Assembly: GCA_002501655.1 (NCBI GenBank)
Contig: DANY01000043.1
Span: 1 to 64,000, forward strand
DNA: 64,000 bases
Direction of reading: 5' to 3'
From: Methanoculleus sp. UBA303
Lineage (GTDB): Archaea; Halobacteriota; Methanomicrobia; Methanomicrobiales; Methanoculleaceae
This document shows, one piece after another, positions 16,789 to 25,080 of the stretch. How positions within the stretch are numbered: the first letter of the stretch is position 1; each line of letters begins with the position of its first letter. The notes beneath the pieces were generated by a model. That model did no database searches, had not been told where the DNA came from, and saw only the letters and a program-made list of their open reading frames with translations. The position numbers and the translations under genes were made by a program.

Positions 16789-17775
16789 TCAGGGGAGCAT
16801 CCCCGCGCTGCGGAGACCGTCGTTCTCGGCGAACCCGCACATCAGGTTCATGTTCTGGATCGCCTGGCCGCTTGCGCCCTTGACCAGGTTGTCGATCGCC
16901 GAGACCGCAACGACCCGGTCGCCCTCGCTCTCCACCGCCACGTCGCAGAAGTTGGTTCCCCGCACGGCGGCAAGGCTCGGCTTCTGGTAGCGGACGAAGA
17001 ACTCGTTCTCGTAGAACTTCCGGTAGAGAGCCTCGGCCTCTTTCTGCTCCATCGGCTCGCGGAGGAGGATGTGGGCCGTCGTGAGGATCCCCCGGTTCAC
17101 CGGGAGGAGGTGCGGCGTGAAGTAGCACCGGGCGTCCGAGCCGAGCCGGGCAGCTTCCTGCTTCATCTCCGCAAGGTGGCGGTGGTTCGTCCACTTGTAG
17201 GCGCTGAAGTTGTCGCCGACGTTCGGGTAATGCGTGGTCGCGGAGGGCGAATTTCCGGCCCCTGAGACCCCGGTCTTTGAGTCGTAGATGATGGTGTGGG
17301 CGTATTTGGCGAGCGGTGCCGCCGCGAGCGTCGCCCCGGTCGGGAAGCATCCCGGGTTCGCGACGAAGGACGCGCCCCTGATCTCGTCCCGGTGGAGTTC
17401 GGTGAGGCCGTAGGGGACCTTGAAGTAGGCCTCGTGGGACACGCCGTAGGTCTTTTCGTAGACATCCTTCGCGAGCCGGTAGTCGGCCGAGAGGTCGACG
17501 GTCTTGATTCCCCGCTCCACCAGTGTCCCGGCCACCTTCATCGCCGCAGTGTGCGGTACGGCGAGGAAGGCAAAGTCGGCATCGATATCGCCGGCTTCGG
17601 TATTCCGGAACACAAGATCGGTCAGCCCCCGGAGGTGGGGGTGGATTGAGGCGACACTGACCCCATCCAACTTTCGGGATGTCGCAGCGACGACATCCGC
17701 GGACGAGTGGTGCAGCAGGAGCCGCATCAACTCGCCGCCGGTGTATCCGGATGCACCGATGATCGCAATTTCCAT
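16789..17775 (-). CDS. argC: N-acetyl-gamma-glutamyl-phosphate reductase
   Basis: A 328-residue NADPH-dependent reductase: [16 protein letters not shown] is the dinucleotide fold, [15 protein letters not shown] carries catalytic Cys143, and [15 protein letters not shown] and [10 protein letters not shown] are family motifs. It reduces N-acetylglutamyl phosphate to the semialdehyde, the third step of arginine synthesis. It is the first gene of the operon. A TATA box (TCTATAAA on the minus strand, 17791-17798) lies about 20 nt from the ATG, implying a nearly leaderless mRNA. Confidence 0.96.
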   Translation of the reverse strand: MEIAIIGASGYTGGELMRLLLHHSSADVVAATSRKLDGVSVASIHPHLRGLTDLVFRNTEAGDIDADFAFLAVPHTAAMKVAGTLVERGIKTVDLSADYRLAKDVYEKTYGVSHEAYFKVPYGLTELHRDEIRGASFVANPGCFPTGATLAAAPLAKYAHTIIYDSKTGVSGAGNSPSATTHYPNVGDNFSAYKWTNHRHLAEMKQEAARLGSDARCYFTPHLLPVNRGILTTAHILLREPMEQKEAEALYRKFYENEFFVRYQKPSLAAVRGTNFCDVAVESEGDRVVAVSAIDNLVKGASGQAIQNMNLMCGFAENDGLRSAGMLP

Positions 17776-17787
17776 AAGGAAGATGTG

Positions 17788-17804
17788 TCTTTTATAGAAT
17801 CTTA
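17788..17804 (-). promoter_or_regulatory. TATA promoter of the arg operon
   Basis: The minus strand reads AAGATTCTATAAAAGAC upstream of argC, a good archaeal TATA box about 20 nt from the start codon. It lies just in front of the 3' end of the upstream ADP-ribosylglycohydrolase gene, so the arg operon has its own promoter. Confidence 0.6.
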
Positions 17805-18707
17805 AGGCTTTGTGGTGTATCGTTCGTAGAGCCGGGCCGCCATCGACTCGATCTCATCCTTTCCTTCGAGTCCTTCGAGGAGATCCCCTGGCAGCGCGGT
17901 TTTCCCGTAGACCGCACCCGCGTAGGCGCCGCAGATGAACGCGATGGTGTCGGTGTTCCCGCCGACGTGCGCAGCAACGGTGAGGAGACTTGTGACGTCT
18001 TTGATGCGATAAATCAGGAAGAATGCGAGTGGGACAGTCTGGTAGACGGTTACGTCGTTCCCGATAACAGAAAGGGCGCTCTCTAGGCTGATACCTTCGT
18101 TTGCAAGGCGGACGGCGTCGTGGATCTTGTTGCCGAGGGCAACGTCTTCGAGGCTCGCGTGCTTCTCGGCGAGGGAGAGTGCGTCGGATCGGCCGCGGAC
18201 GGCGTAGTGGACGAGCATCGCGACGGTGACCGCACCGGCGTGCGCCGCCGGGTGGGTATGGGTGATGCTGCAGGCCTGGACCACCCGTTCGGTCACATCG
18301 ACCGGGTCGCCGTAGGCGAGCGCGAACGGGATGGAGATGCTGATGCAACCGGCGGTGTTGGAGGCGACCCCACCCGGCTTCTTCCCGGAGAGAAGGAGGT
18401 GCCGGCACGCGGCGTCCACGGCGCCATCGGGAAACCGGAGCTCGTCGTTCATGTACATCCGGGCAAGGGCGGCCGCATACCCCTGCTCCGAGTAGGTGCC
18501 GTCGGTGAGCAGCCCGGCGACAAGAAGCATCATCTGGGTATCGTCGGTGAACTGCCCGGGTTTTAACCCGGCGTTCGGGTGTCCCCGCCACGCCCGGCGG
18601 TATCCCTCATGGAGGCGCTGGAAGTCGGGCGGGGTGCTCTCCCGCGCCATGCCGAGCGCATCCCCGATGGCGGCCCCGAGAAGACAGCCCTTGAACTGAT
18701 CGAGCAT
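17802..18707 (-). CDS. ADP-ribosylglycohydrolase family protein
   Basis: A 301-residue DraG-like protein. [32 protein letters not shown] and [19 protein letters not shown] are the three conserved segments that supply the aspartates binding the two magnesium ions in the ADP-ribose pocket. It should remove ADP-ribose from protein side chains or hydrolyse related ADP-ribosyl compounds. No DraT or nitrogenase gene is in view, so the substrate is open. It is a single gene with its own start at 18707, and its 3' end abuts the arg promoter. Confidence 0.9.
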   Translation of the reverse strand: MLDQFKGCLLGAAIGDALGMARESTPPDFQRLHEGYRRAWRGHPNAGLKPGQFTDDTQMMLLVAGLLTDGTYSEQGYAAALARMYMNDELRFPDGAVDAACRHLLLSGKKPGGVASNTAGCISISIPFALAYGDPVDVTERVVQACSITHTHPAAHAGAVTVAMLVHYAVRGRSDALSLAEKHASLEDVALGNKIHDAVRLANEGISLESALSVIGNDVTVYQTVPLAFFLIYRIKDVTSLLTVAAHVGGNTDTIAFICGAYAGAVYGKTALPGDLLEGLEGKDEIESMAARLYERYTTKP

Positions 18708-18814
18708 TTAAGTAGTATCTCTCGTAAGATCCGCCTTAAGGATTGTCATTCAGCGTGCAGGGGAAGCGGGGGGAGACGGTCACGGCGATGCTGCCGTCCG
18801 GGGGACCGGAGATC

Positions 18815-18848
18815 GCTTATATCGTGACGGCGAACCCTCCAATCAGGA
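18815..18848 (+). promoter_or_regulatory. promoter of M28 peptidase, copy A
   Basis: GCTTATATC (18815-18823) is a TATA box, followed by CGGCGAACCCTCCAATCAGGA. The copy-B peptidase gene has CTTATAAC and CCCTCTAATCAGGA at the same places (25003-25036), so the promoter was part of the duplicated block. Confidence 0.6.
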
Positions 18849-18866
18849 TACCCGGGAAAGAGAACC

Positions 18867-20591
18867 ATGCAACAACTATCGATACGGGCGGTCGCCGCCG
18901 TGCTTCTGATCGTGATCGCCGGGATCGCGCCAGCGGCCGCACTCGACGATCACACGGCCGATCCTGCACGGATCGAGGAGATGACCCGCGACCTCTGCAC
19001 GTTCGAGCGGGCGTTGGGGTCGGAAGAGCGGACGGCGGCCGCGGCCTATATCACCACCGCGATGGAAGAGCGCGGGCTCTCGGTCAACACCGCGAGGTTT
19101 GCGTATGCCAACTGTTACTTCGACCCGCCGCTTGCCCTCTCCTCAAACATCATCGGCGTCAGGAAGGGGGCGACCGACCGGATCGTCGTCATCTCTGCGC
19201 ACTACGACACTGCCGTCCCGGAAACGCCCGGCGCCGACGACAACGCTGCGGGCGTGGCGACGATGCTCGAAGTCGCCCGGATCCTCAACGCCACCCCCCT
19301 GAACCGGACGGTCTATTTCATCGCCTTCGGCGGCGAGGAGACCGGGCTTGACGGGAGCAGGCGGTGGCTCTCCGACAACCCGGACCTCCACGACCGGATC
19401 GTCGTCGCGATCAACCTCGACTGCGTGGCATCCGGGGACCGTCTGCTGGCCACGGTGCTCCCCCAGCACCGGTGGATCCTTGACGCGCTCCCGCCGTCGG
19501 CGTGCATCGAGGAGACGCCGGCCCGGCTGCTTGACGCTGCACGGGGGGACGAACATGCCTTCCGTGCCGCCGGGATACCGACGATCCGGCTCTACGAGCG
19601 CGACAGTCATGCAATCATCCATACCCCCGACGACCGGCCGGAGCGGCTCAACTACACCCTTGCCGCAGAGTGTGCAGAGATCGTCACCGGGACGGTTGTG
19701 GGGCTTGACGCGGGCGGTGACGGGCCGGGAATCGACCTTTCGGTCGAGAACGGGACAGTCATCTTCACAACTCTGAATGACGCACCGATCGAGGTGATCG
19801 TCGACGGCACCAGCCTCGGGGTGCTCCCGTCGGGGTCGGTCACCCTCCCGAAAGGTCCGCACGTTGTGCAGGCAGCCACCTACGGCCCCACCGGGGCGAA
19901 AGCGGTTGCGACGGTCATGGGGGAGGGGGTAGAGATCGTGCCGCCGACGGTATCGGGGAGCGCCGTCACCATCCCCTGGGGAGCTGACCCTGGCGAAGAC
20001 CCAATGATCCACCTCACCTTTGCGGCCGTCCCGCTCTCCTACCGCCTCGACCGCCCGGAAGAGGTCGCCCGTGTCGACGGTTACTTTGACGGGGTCCTGA
20101 TCCGGGATCTCAATAACGGCCAGGGGGTGATCCCAGTCCGGGGGCCGCACTCCTTCACAGTCGTGGCCTACGGAGCCGACGGCTCGGTCCTCGGGACCGA
20201 CCGGACCGACTTCTTCCTCCAGCAGTTCGGGATGGTTAACCTCGACGGCGGGCTCCTGCGGGTCGATGAGACCGGCGGGGTTACCTGCTCCGCGTCGGCC
20301 CGCACCTACACCTACAACTACACTCCCGGTGAGATCTACGATATCGTGGGGGGGTGCGACTACCGGGACACTGCGGATGTATTCCTGCAGACGGCGGAGT
20401 TCCGGGTGGACGGCCCCGGCGGCCGGAAGTGTGAACGCCGCTTCTTTGATGTGCCGGTCCTCAACGACACCCAACGACAGGAGATCGGTTTCTGGCTGGA
20501 ACCGGAGGGGCCCGGAGTCTATCGCTGGACCATCTCCTGCAGCGAGGGCGACCGCAGGGCTGCGGAGACCGGGAGCCTCGTCCTCAACTGA
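18867..20591 (+). CDS. secreted M28-family aminopeptidase, copy A
   Basis: A 574-residue exported metallopeptidase. Residues 1-25 are a signal peptide (AVLLIVIAGIAPAAA). The catalytic domain runs to about residue 290 with the M28 zinc ligands in ISAHYDTAV, PGADDNAAGVATML, GGEETGLDG (catalytic Glu pair), INLDCVASGD and AIIHTPDD. The C-terminal half is beta-rich: one PEGA-like segment (IEVIVDGTSLGVLPSG) and two further sandwich-like domains, without a membrane anchor. It is nearly the same as the gene at 25081 through its whole length, promoter included. A convergent exported-protein gene follows 49 bp later. The target is probably extracellular peptides. Confidence 0.92.
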   Translation: MQQLSIRAVAAVLLIVIAGIAPAAALDDHTADPARIEEMTRDLCTFERALGSEERTAAAAYITTAMEERGLSVNTARFAYANCYFDPPLALSSNIIGVRKGATDRIVVISAHYDTAVPETPGADDNAAGVATMLEVARILNATPLNRTVYFIAFGGEETGLDGSRRWLSDNPDLHDRIVVAINLDCVASGDRLLATVLPQHRWILDALPPSACIEETPARLLDAARGDEHAFRAAGIPTIRLYERDSHAIIHTPDDRPERLNYTLAAECAEIVTGTVVGLDAGGDGPGIDLSVENGTVIFTTLNDAPIEVIVDGTSLGVLPSGSVTLPKGPHVVQAATYGPTGAKAVATVMGEGVEIVPPTVSGSAVTIPWGADPGEDPMIHLTFAAVPLSYRLDRPEEVARVDGYFDGVLIRDLNNGQGVIPVRGPHSFTVVAYGADGSVLGTDRTDFFLQQFGMVNLDGGLLRVDETGGVTCSASARTYTYNYTPGEIYDIVGGCDYRDTADVFLQTAEFRVDGPGGRKCERRFFDVPVLNDTQRQEIGFWLEPEGPGVYRWTISCSEGDRRAAETGSLVLN

Positions 20592-20640
20592 ACCGGCTAC
20601 CCAGGGGCCGGTCGGTACCCCCGCACCAGCGCCCACTCAG

Positions 20641-21543
20641 TCATCGGGCTCTTCCCGGCCTCATAGCGTCGATCAGGCTCTTTGAAAAGCTTGCAACCCG
20701 GCTCCCGGTAACATCCGGAGAACCCTCGGCCCCATCCGACAGCACGCAGCGATCGGTCGCCAGAGGCCAGAATTTCGGGATGACGTCCCGCTCATCGTAG
20801 ATGACATGCACGATTCTCTGCTCCCCGCCGATCTCGACGGTCCCTGCCTGGGCGATAACGAGCGACATCGTATTACTCTTGATCGTCCCGAGGATCACGT
20901 CGCCGCCGACCGTGAAAGATGCGGAACTCTCCGGGCTCCCGGCGACCGTCCCCTCGAAGAACCAGATGCGGGGGAGGGCGACGGCAAACGTGCCCGACTC
21001 GTTCTTAACGAAGGCCCGGGCGCCTTCTGCGACGGGACCCAGCACCGGTTCAAGGTCGAGCACGAACTCTTGACCACGGAGGCGGAGCGCTACCTGGCTC
21101 CCCGAACCCGCGTCTGCGATGAATGCCCCCGGATCGGCGGTCATGAGGTCGTACTTCCGGAGGGGCGGGAGGTTTGTGAGGTTCACCTTGCCGGCCGGCG
21201 GGACCGGGGTGAAGTAGCCTGAGTCGGTCACGACCACCTGCGCCGTTGGGCCGGACGGCAGGCCCGATACCGTCACAGACTCACATTCGGGGAACGTCAC
21301 GTTCTCCCCGAGCAGGATCAGGCCGGGGTACTTCTCGGCCAGTTCTGGGCCCGGGCGCACCGGTTTTTCCGTAACTATCGGTTTGTTGTACATCGACATA
21401 TCCCGGGGTGTGACCCACTCGTCGAAGGTATCAAGCCAGTTTGTGTTCTCCCCACCGGCAGAGACCACCGGGATGAAGAACGCCCCGATGAGCACTGATG
21501 CCAGCAGCAGGCCAGGCAGCCGCACTTTGATGCTGTTCATCAT
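20641..21543 (-). CDS. exported protein with HVIYDE motif, function unknown
   Basis: A 300-residue protein with a signal peptide (LLLASVLIGAFFIPVVSA). The central part has a beta-rich pattern (RKYDLMTADPGAFIADAG, WFFEGTVAGSPE, GGDVILGTI) ending in IVHVIYDERDVIPKF. The same order of motifs (KRYDVVTFD, YEGTIVGVDG, LLTTGKNVLVGSI, LHVIYSSKD) occurs in the protein at 62056, so the two share a domain I cannot name. Its start overlaps the stop of the gene at 21552, so both form an operon driven by repeated promoter 1. GTG 21555 and ATG 21543 or 21540 are possible starts. A decayed copy lies at 27009-27545. Confidence 0.7.
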   Translation of the reverse strand: MMNSIKVRLPGLLLASVLIGAFFIPVVSAGGENTNWLDTFDEWVTPRDMSMYNKPIVTEKPVRPGPELAEKYPGLILLGENVTFPECESVTVSGLPSGPTAQVVVTDSGYFTPVPPAGKVNLTNLPPLRKYDLMTADPGAFIADAGSGSQVALRLRGQEFVLDLEPVLGPVAEGARAFVKNESGTFAVALPRIWFFEGTVAGSPESSASFTVGGDVILGTIKSNTMSLVIAQAGTVEIGGEQRIVHVIYDERDVIPKFWPLATDRCVLSDGAEGSPDVTGSRVASFSKSLIDAMRPGRAR

Positions 21544-21551
21544 CTCCCGAA

Positions 21552-22493
21552 TCACTCCCCTGCATCAGCAAAGACGTATTCGATATACGGTTCAGGAGCA
21601 CCGCCCCGGACCGCGATTCCGGAAAACGCATACACCGGCCGGACCAGATCCTGCACGACACCTCTCGGCTCCATCCAGTAACCGATCGTGACATTCTCAA
21701 TCGTGATCTGATCATACTCCCCACCCACGTGAGGGCGGACGGTCCTTGCTGCGCGAAGATCCTCATATGCCTCCTTGGGGGATCGGAGGCTGACATTCCC
21801 GTCCGGCGTCACCTCACGCCAGGTCTTCACGAGCCCGACGACCTCGCCGCCGTCACCCAGGATCACCGCAAATTCGTCGCCATAGACCGGCTGCCCGTCG
21901 AACGACCGGCCGAACCGGACCGCTTTCGTCACATCGTACGACACCTCCGGTTCGCTCCCGCCTGCTTTCCAGACCTCCTGCTTCTGGTTCACCTCGGTCT
22001 TCACAACCCGGGCATCCGGCGACTGCATGCCGGTCTTCTCAAGGAATGCAAGAGCAATCTTCTCTGCCTCCGCGTCCGCGGGAAGGGCTGGCTGCCGGGT
22101 CACTTCGGTCGGGAACTCTTTGTCAAGGATGTGGTAGGCCACGGAGCCGGAATGTGCATACACCGATACCTGCTCCTCCGGGTCCTTCGAGGCATCGATG
22201 AGGAGGAACTCACCAGTCGCCTCGCTGGCCGCTTTCGGTTCTCCCGAGAGCCCGAATTGTTCTGCAATCTTCCGGACCTGCTCTTCCGTGATGGCGGCAG
22301 GGACTACCCGGTAGAGCGTATATGAGTCACGCACCTCTGGGAACTCGGCAGTGAGAGAGTACTTCTCTTCACCTGCGCCCGCCACGGCGGGAAGAGGATT
22401 CGCCGGGGTCTGGCACGGACCAAGAACCCATGCGCACCCGGCTATGATCGCGAGAGCGAGACAGACAAGCACACCAACCTTTTTTAGTGCCAT
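21552..22493 (-). CDS. exported lipoprotein-like protein, PepSY-like segments
   Basis: A 313-residue secreted protein. The signal is VGVLVCLALAIIAGCAW, with a possible lipidated Cys20. The rest alternates short alpha/beta segments resembling PepSY-type folds (AEAEKIALAFLEKTGM, SYDVTKAVRFGRSFDGQPVY, VRPVYAFSGIAV). I cannot assign a function. It is the first gene behind repeated promoter 1 (TATA at 22579-22587, about 90 nt upstream) and is coupled to the gene at 20641 by overlapping stop and start codons. Confidence 0.7.
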   Translation of the reverse strand: MALKKVGVLVCLALAIIAGCAWVLGPCQTPANPLPAVAGAGEEKYSLTAEFPEVRDSYTLYRVVPAAITEEQVRKIAEQFGLSGEPKAASEATGEFLLIDASKDPEEQVSVYAHSGSVAYHILDKEFPTEVTRQPALPADAEAEKIALAFLEKTGMQSPDARVVKTEVNQKQEVWKAGGSEPEVSYDVTKAVRFGRSFDGQPVYGDEFAVILGDGGEVVGLVKTWREVTPDGNVSLRSPKEAYEDLRAARTVRPHVGGEYDQITIENVTIGYWMEPRGVVQDLVRPVYAFSGIAVRGGAPEPYIEYVFADAGE

Positions 22494-22561
22494 ATTAAGA
22501 CCTCGATTTAATTACATTGGTACAGCCACCGGTAGATTCACTGTCAACAGTATCCACGCAT

Positions 22562-22620
22562 GAGAACTCAACGTACTGCTATATCCCTTTTCTGTGACAC
22601 GCGTCTACACGTCGGGTCTG
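22562..22620 (-). promoter_or_regulatory. repeated envelope promoter, copy 1
   Basis: On the minus strand: upstream box CAGACCCGACGTGTAGACGC, then GTGTCACAGAAAAGG (BRE), GATATAG (TATA, 22579-22587) and ACGTTGAG downstream. It lies about 90 nt upstream of the exported-protein gene starting at 22493. It is one of ten near-identical copies in the window (see findings). Confidence 0.85.
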
Positions 22621-22712
22621 TCCGATCGCTTCGCTACCGAAAAACAGTCGGCAAGAGCCCGGGGCCGAGCCGAACGGCGGAGATCAGATCCTCCCGGCGG
22701 GACCGCGGTCGT

Positions 22713-22970
22713 TCAGTCCCCCGGAGTGGCCGGGGAGGGCCTCCCGACCCGGATTGCGAGCACCCCGCAGGAGAGCGCCGCTGCTGCAGAGAGAGCACCG
22801 AAACCCGGCGCGGCGACAGCCGGGTCGTCCGGGGCCGCCACGAAGATGTCGTCTCCATCGCTCACTGCGATTGCCCGCCCGTCGGGGGACCAGTACGGAA
22901 AACCGTCCAACTCGGGAGTATCGGTGAGCCGGAAGACCTCGGCCGCGGCTGCGGTTCCCTCAGTAAGGCT
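22713..22970 (-). pseudogene. internally deleted TolB-like protein gene
   Basis: The minus strand encodes AAAAEVFRLTDTPELDGFPY and then a single WSPDG repeat running straight into AIAVSDGDDIFVAAPDDPA, the C-terminal PGFG motif and a hydrophobic anchor (GVLAIRVGR). The full-length relative at 58856 starts and ends almost identically but has seven propeller repeats between. I infer recombination between the first and last WSPDG repeats. The signal peptide is also lost, because the frame runs into the preceding exported-protein remnant. Confidence 0.75.
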
Positions 22971-22981
22971 TGTTCGTAGCA

Positions 22982-23527
22982 TCAGTCCACCAATGATCGG
23001 TCTACAGCGACTAGAACGGCTCTCGGGGGGATAGTTATCGAGTTCAAAGAGCGGGGATGAGATGAACTTGACCGGAAGGTTGCTGATACCCATCGCCCTT
23101 CCCCGGCTCTCGAGTGTCCCGTACAGGTTATCCATCGCTTCGGGATCCATCGTCCGGTTTTCAGCGATGGAGACGAACACGTAACCTTCAATATCATAAC
23201 CGAAACCGTGAATCGGACCGTCAGGATAGTACCAAGGCTTGATATCGCACCTGGCATCGGCCACAAACTTATCGAGGCCATCTAGGTGCGCCGCATCTCC
23301 GCGTCTTTGAGGACGGGTAGTGCCCCATACCTGCGAAGAACAAGATCATGCGCATTCAGGTACTCGACACCAGCCTGAATGTCAGCCTGAGAGATCTCCT
23401 CTACAGGCGTTTCTTCAACCACTGGCGTACCAGGACCGATCGGTGTTGCAGAAACCGTACCAGCAGATACTAGCACAAATAGTATCAGTGCTGCCAAAAA
23501 CAGTGGGAACCCAAAGCCCGCCTTCAT
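22982..23527 (-). pseudogene. frameshifted exported protein gene
   Basis: From ATG 23525-23527 a signal peptide (LFLAALILFVLVSAGTVSA) and a mature part (ISQADIQAGVEYLNAHDLVL, YGALPVLKDAEMRRT) end at a TAG at 23282-23284. One frame over, the sequence continues as DGLDKFVADARCDIKPWYYP and YDIEGYVFVSIAENRTMDPE, with no start of its own. The two halves read as one protein of about 170 residues, so a single indel near 23285 broke it. The 81-residue N-terminal product could still be secreted. It is served by repeated promoter 2, about 190 nt upstream. Function is unknown. Confidence 0.65.
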
Positions 23528-23666
23528 TCTTCTGTTACCTCCATTGTTCGCTACACAAACAGAGGAAGAAAGGACCGTATCCGCAAGTGCGTACTAACTT
23601 CCTCGGTATCCAGGGTGCGTCATCCGGGACGTCAGACCTGGGGATGGGCGCCCCCCGCGCATCTCA

Positions 23667-23686
23667 GGATACCGATTTCGGTATCC
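23667..23686 (-). promoter_or_regulatory. hairpin in the mRNA leader
   Basis: GGATACCGA, a TT loop and TCGGTATCC form a perfect 9-bp stem in the leader transcribed from repeated promoter 2. The same hairpin with one mismatch lies at 60929-60948 in the leader of copy 9. With only two loop bases the DNA may act as a palindrome rather than the RNA as a hairpin. Confidence 0.5.
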
Positions 23687-23692
23687 ACGCAT

Positions 23693-23751
23693 GAGAAGTC
23701 AACGTACTTCTATATACCTTTTCTGCGGCACGCGTCTACATATCGGGTCTG
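23693..23751 (-). promoter_or_regulatory. repeated envelope promoter, copy 2
   Basis: On the minus strand: CAGACCCGATATGTAGACGC, GTGCCGCAGAAAAGG, TATATAG (TATA at 23710-23718) and ACGTTGAC. It drives a leader of about 165 nt before the exported-protein gene at 23527. About 150 bp around it resemble copy 9 (60850-61014). Confidence 0.88.
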
Positions 23752-23860
23752 TTAGTTCGATTTGATACCAAAAAGCAGCCGTCAAGAGCCCGGAACCCGG
23801 GCCGTGCCGAACGGCAGAGATAGGATCCCCGCCCCGGCAGGGCCGCGGCCGCTCCGGTCA

Positions 23861-24340
23861 TCACTCGCCGATCGATGCGGCGACCTTCGTTATCTCACCT
23901 GCGGGGAGTCGCCCCGTCATGCAGAAGGAGGCATCGTTCCAGTTCCACCGGAGCAACCAGAGAGAGCCATCCGAGGGATCGTCACCCTCGTAGACCAACC
24001 GGCCCTCGATGCCGTCGCCCTGGACGATCCGTTTCTCGTTCCCGGCGACCGTCGGGCCGGGGCACGGGGCGTCCGGGGACGAGAGCCTTGTGACTCGGAG
24101 GTCGCCGGCGGTGCTGGTGTAGATGAGCGTGACGCTGCCGTCAGAAGAGCAGGTGGCGTTTGCAAAGACGTAGCCTTCAGGGAGGTAGGACGGCACGGGA
24201 ATGTCGGGGCCGAAGACCTCGCGGGCCTCATCGAGCGTGCCTGCGTATTCAGGCGTGACCGCCGCCGGCTCCGTGCCGGTGCACCCGGCAGCGGCAATGA
24301 AGCAGCAGAGCAGGATAATGGGAGGGAGAATGGGTTTCAT
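23861..24340 (-). CDS. DUF4367-like lipoprotein
   Basis: A 159-residue lipoprotein with signal IILLCCFIAAAGC (Cys20 lipidated). The mature part resembles DUF4367 domains: VPSYLPEGYVFANATC at the start, LRVTRLSS in the middle, and GRLPAGEITKVAASIGE as the closing helix. Such domains occur in envelope lipoproteins and anti-sigma-like proteins; the function is unknown. ATG 24338-24340 is the natural start of the signal peptide. Repeated promoter 3 lies about 120 nt upstream. Confidence 0.78.
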   Translation of the reverse strand: MKPILPPIILLCCFIAAAGCTGTEPAAVTPEYAGTLDEAREVFGPDIPVPSYLPEGYVFANATCSSDGSVTLIYTSTAGDLRVTRLSSPDAPCPGPTVAGNEKRIVQGDGIEGRLVYEGDDPSDGSLWLLRWNWNDASFCMTGRLPAGEITKVAASIGE

Positions 24341-24440
24341 AACGATTCCTCGGTGCGGATGCCCGGAGTTGCGCGGCCGACCATGGAGGGAAGAGAGAGG
24401 CATGCTCCCCTGTAGGGGGCCGGCTCCGGCATCCGCACAG

Positions 24441-24500
24441 TGAGGCTTTCGCCCCGACCTATATACCTTTTCTGTGTCGGGGACATGCATATCGGGCCGG
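24441..24500 (-). promoter_or_regulatory. repeated envelope promoter, copy 3
   Basis: On the minus strand: GGCCCGATATGCATG, CCGACACAGAAAAGG, TATATAGG (TATA at 24460-24468). The downstream ACGTTGAC is not conserved here. It lies against the stop codon of the hemerythrin gene and serves the lipoprotein gene at 24340. Confidence 0.8.
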
Positions 24501-24908
24501 TCAGGAGAGGCCGTGCTCATGGAAGCAGTCGGTGTAGCGCGTATCCGACCCCCGGATGTGAGTCGCCACCCACTGGCTGAGGAAGTTCATGACCTGAATC
24601 GAGAGGCCGAGCCTGCCTTCCTCGAACCCCTGCGCAAACTCGCCGACCTTCGCGACAAAGGCCTGGTGCTCACGCCGATGCGCGGCAAGGCCGGCATAGC
24701 CGAACTTCTGCATGTACTGCTCCTCGGCCGAGAAATGATACTGCGTGTAGGCGGCAAGATCCGCAAGCACCTTACCGAGAACATCTTTCCCGCGTTTTGC
24801 AAGCATCGCATCGTGGAGGTCGTTGATGAGCGATACAAGCCGCTGGTGCTGGCCGTCGATCTCTTTGACGCCGACGGAGAGGTCGTCGGACCACTTCATG
24901 AATGTCAT
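24501..24908 (-). CDS. bacteriohemerythrin
   Basis: A 135-residue hemerythrin domain with the di-iron ligands spread as in the family: GQHQRLVSLIN, YTQYHFSAEEQYM (HxxxE), HRREHQAFV and ATHIRGSDTRY. The fold binds oxygen reversibly and in anaerobes acts as oxygen sensor, carrier or scavenger. I use ATG 24908 (MTFMKWSDDLSVG), which matches the usual family start; a start at 24935 would add nine residues. An inverted repeat lies upstream at 24941-24958. It is monocistronic, with promoter copy 3 just beyond its stop. Confidence 0.9.
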   Translation of the reverse strand: MTFMKWSDDLSVGVKEIDGQHQRLVSLINDLHDAMLAKRGKDVLGKVLADLAAYTQYHFSAEEQYMQKFGYAGLAAHRREHQAFVAKVGEFAQGFEEGRLGLSIQVMNFLSQWVATHIRGSDTRYTDCFHEHGLS

Positions 24909-24940
24909 GATCTGGGATGGTGCCTCCCTCCGCATAAATT

Positions 24941-24958
24941 GTTCGCTTTTTTACGAAC
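24941..24958. promoter_or_regulatory. inverted repeat upstream of hemerythrin
   Basis: GTTCG and CGAAC flank an 8-bp CTTTTTTA core, 33-50 bp upstream of the hemerythrin start. The place and dyad form suggest an operator. No regulator is identified. Confidence 0.35.
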
Positions 24959-25002
24959 ATAGAGACGATGAACACCAACCATCGCCCATCAAGCCGGTGA
25001 TC

Positions 25003-25036
25003 ACTTATAACACGGCGGCGGACCCTCTAATCAGGA
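25003..25036 (+). promoter_or_regulatory. promoter of M28 peptidase, copy B
   Basis: CTTATAAC (TATA) and CCCTCTAATCAGGA repeat the copy-A promoter at 18815-18848. The leader is about 20 bp longer than in copy A. Confidence 0.55.
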
Positions 25037-25080
25037 CACCGGCCGCGTAATGGATTCCGCGCAGCCGGGGAGACGATACC

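Noticed and set aside
23667-23686. The 20-bp hairpin read as a CRISPR-type repeat
   Set aside because: Only two copies exist, 37 kb apart, with no regular spacers.
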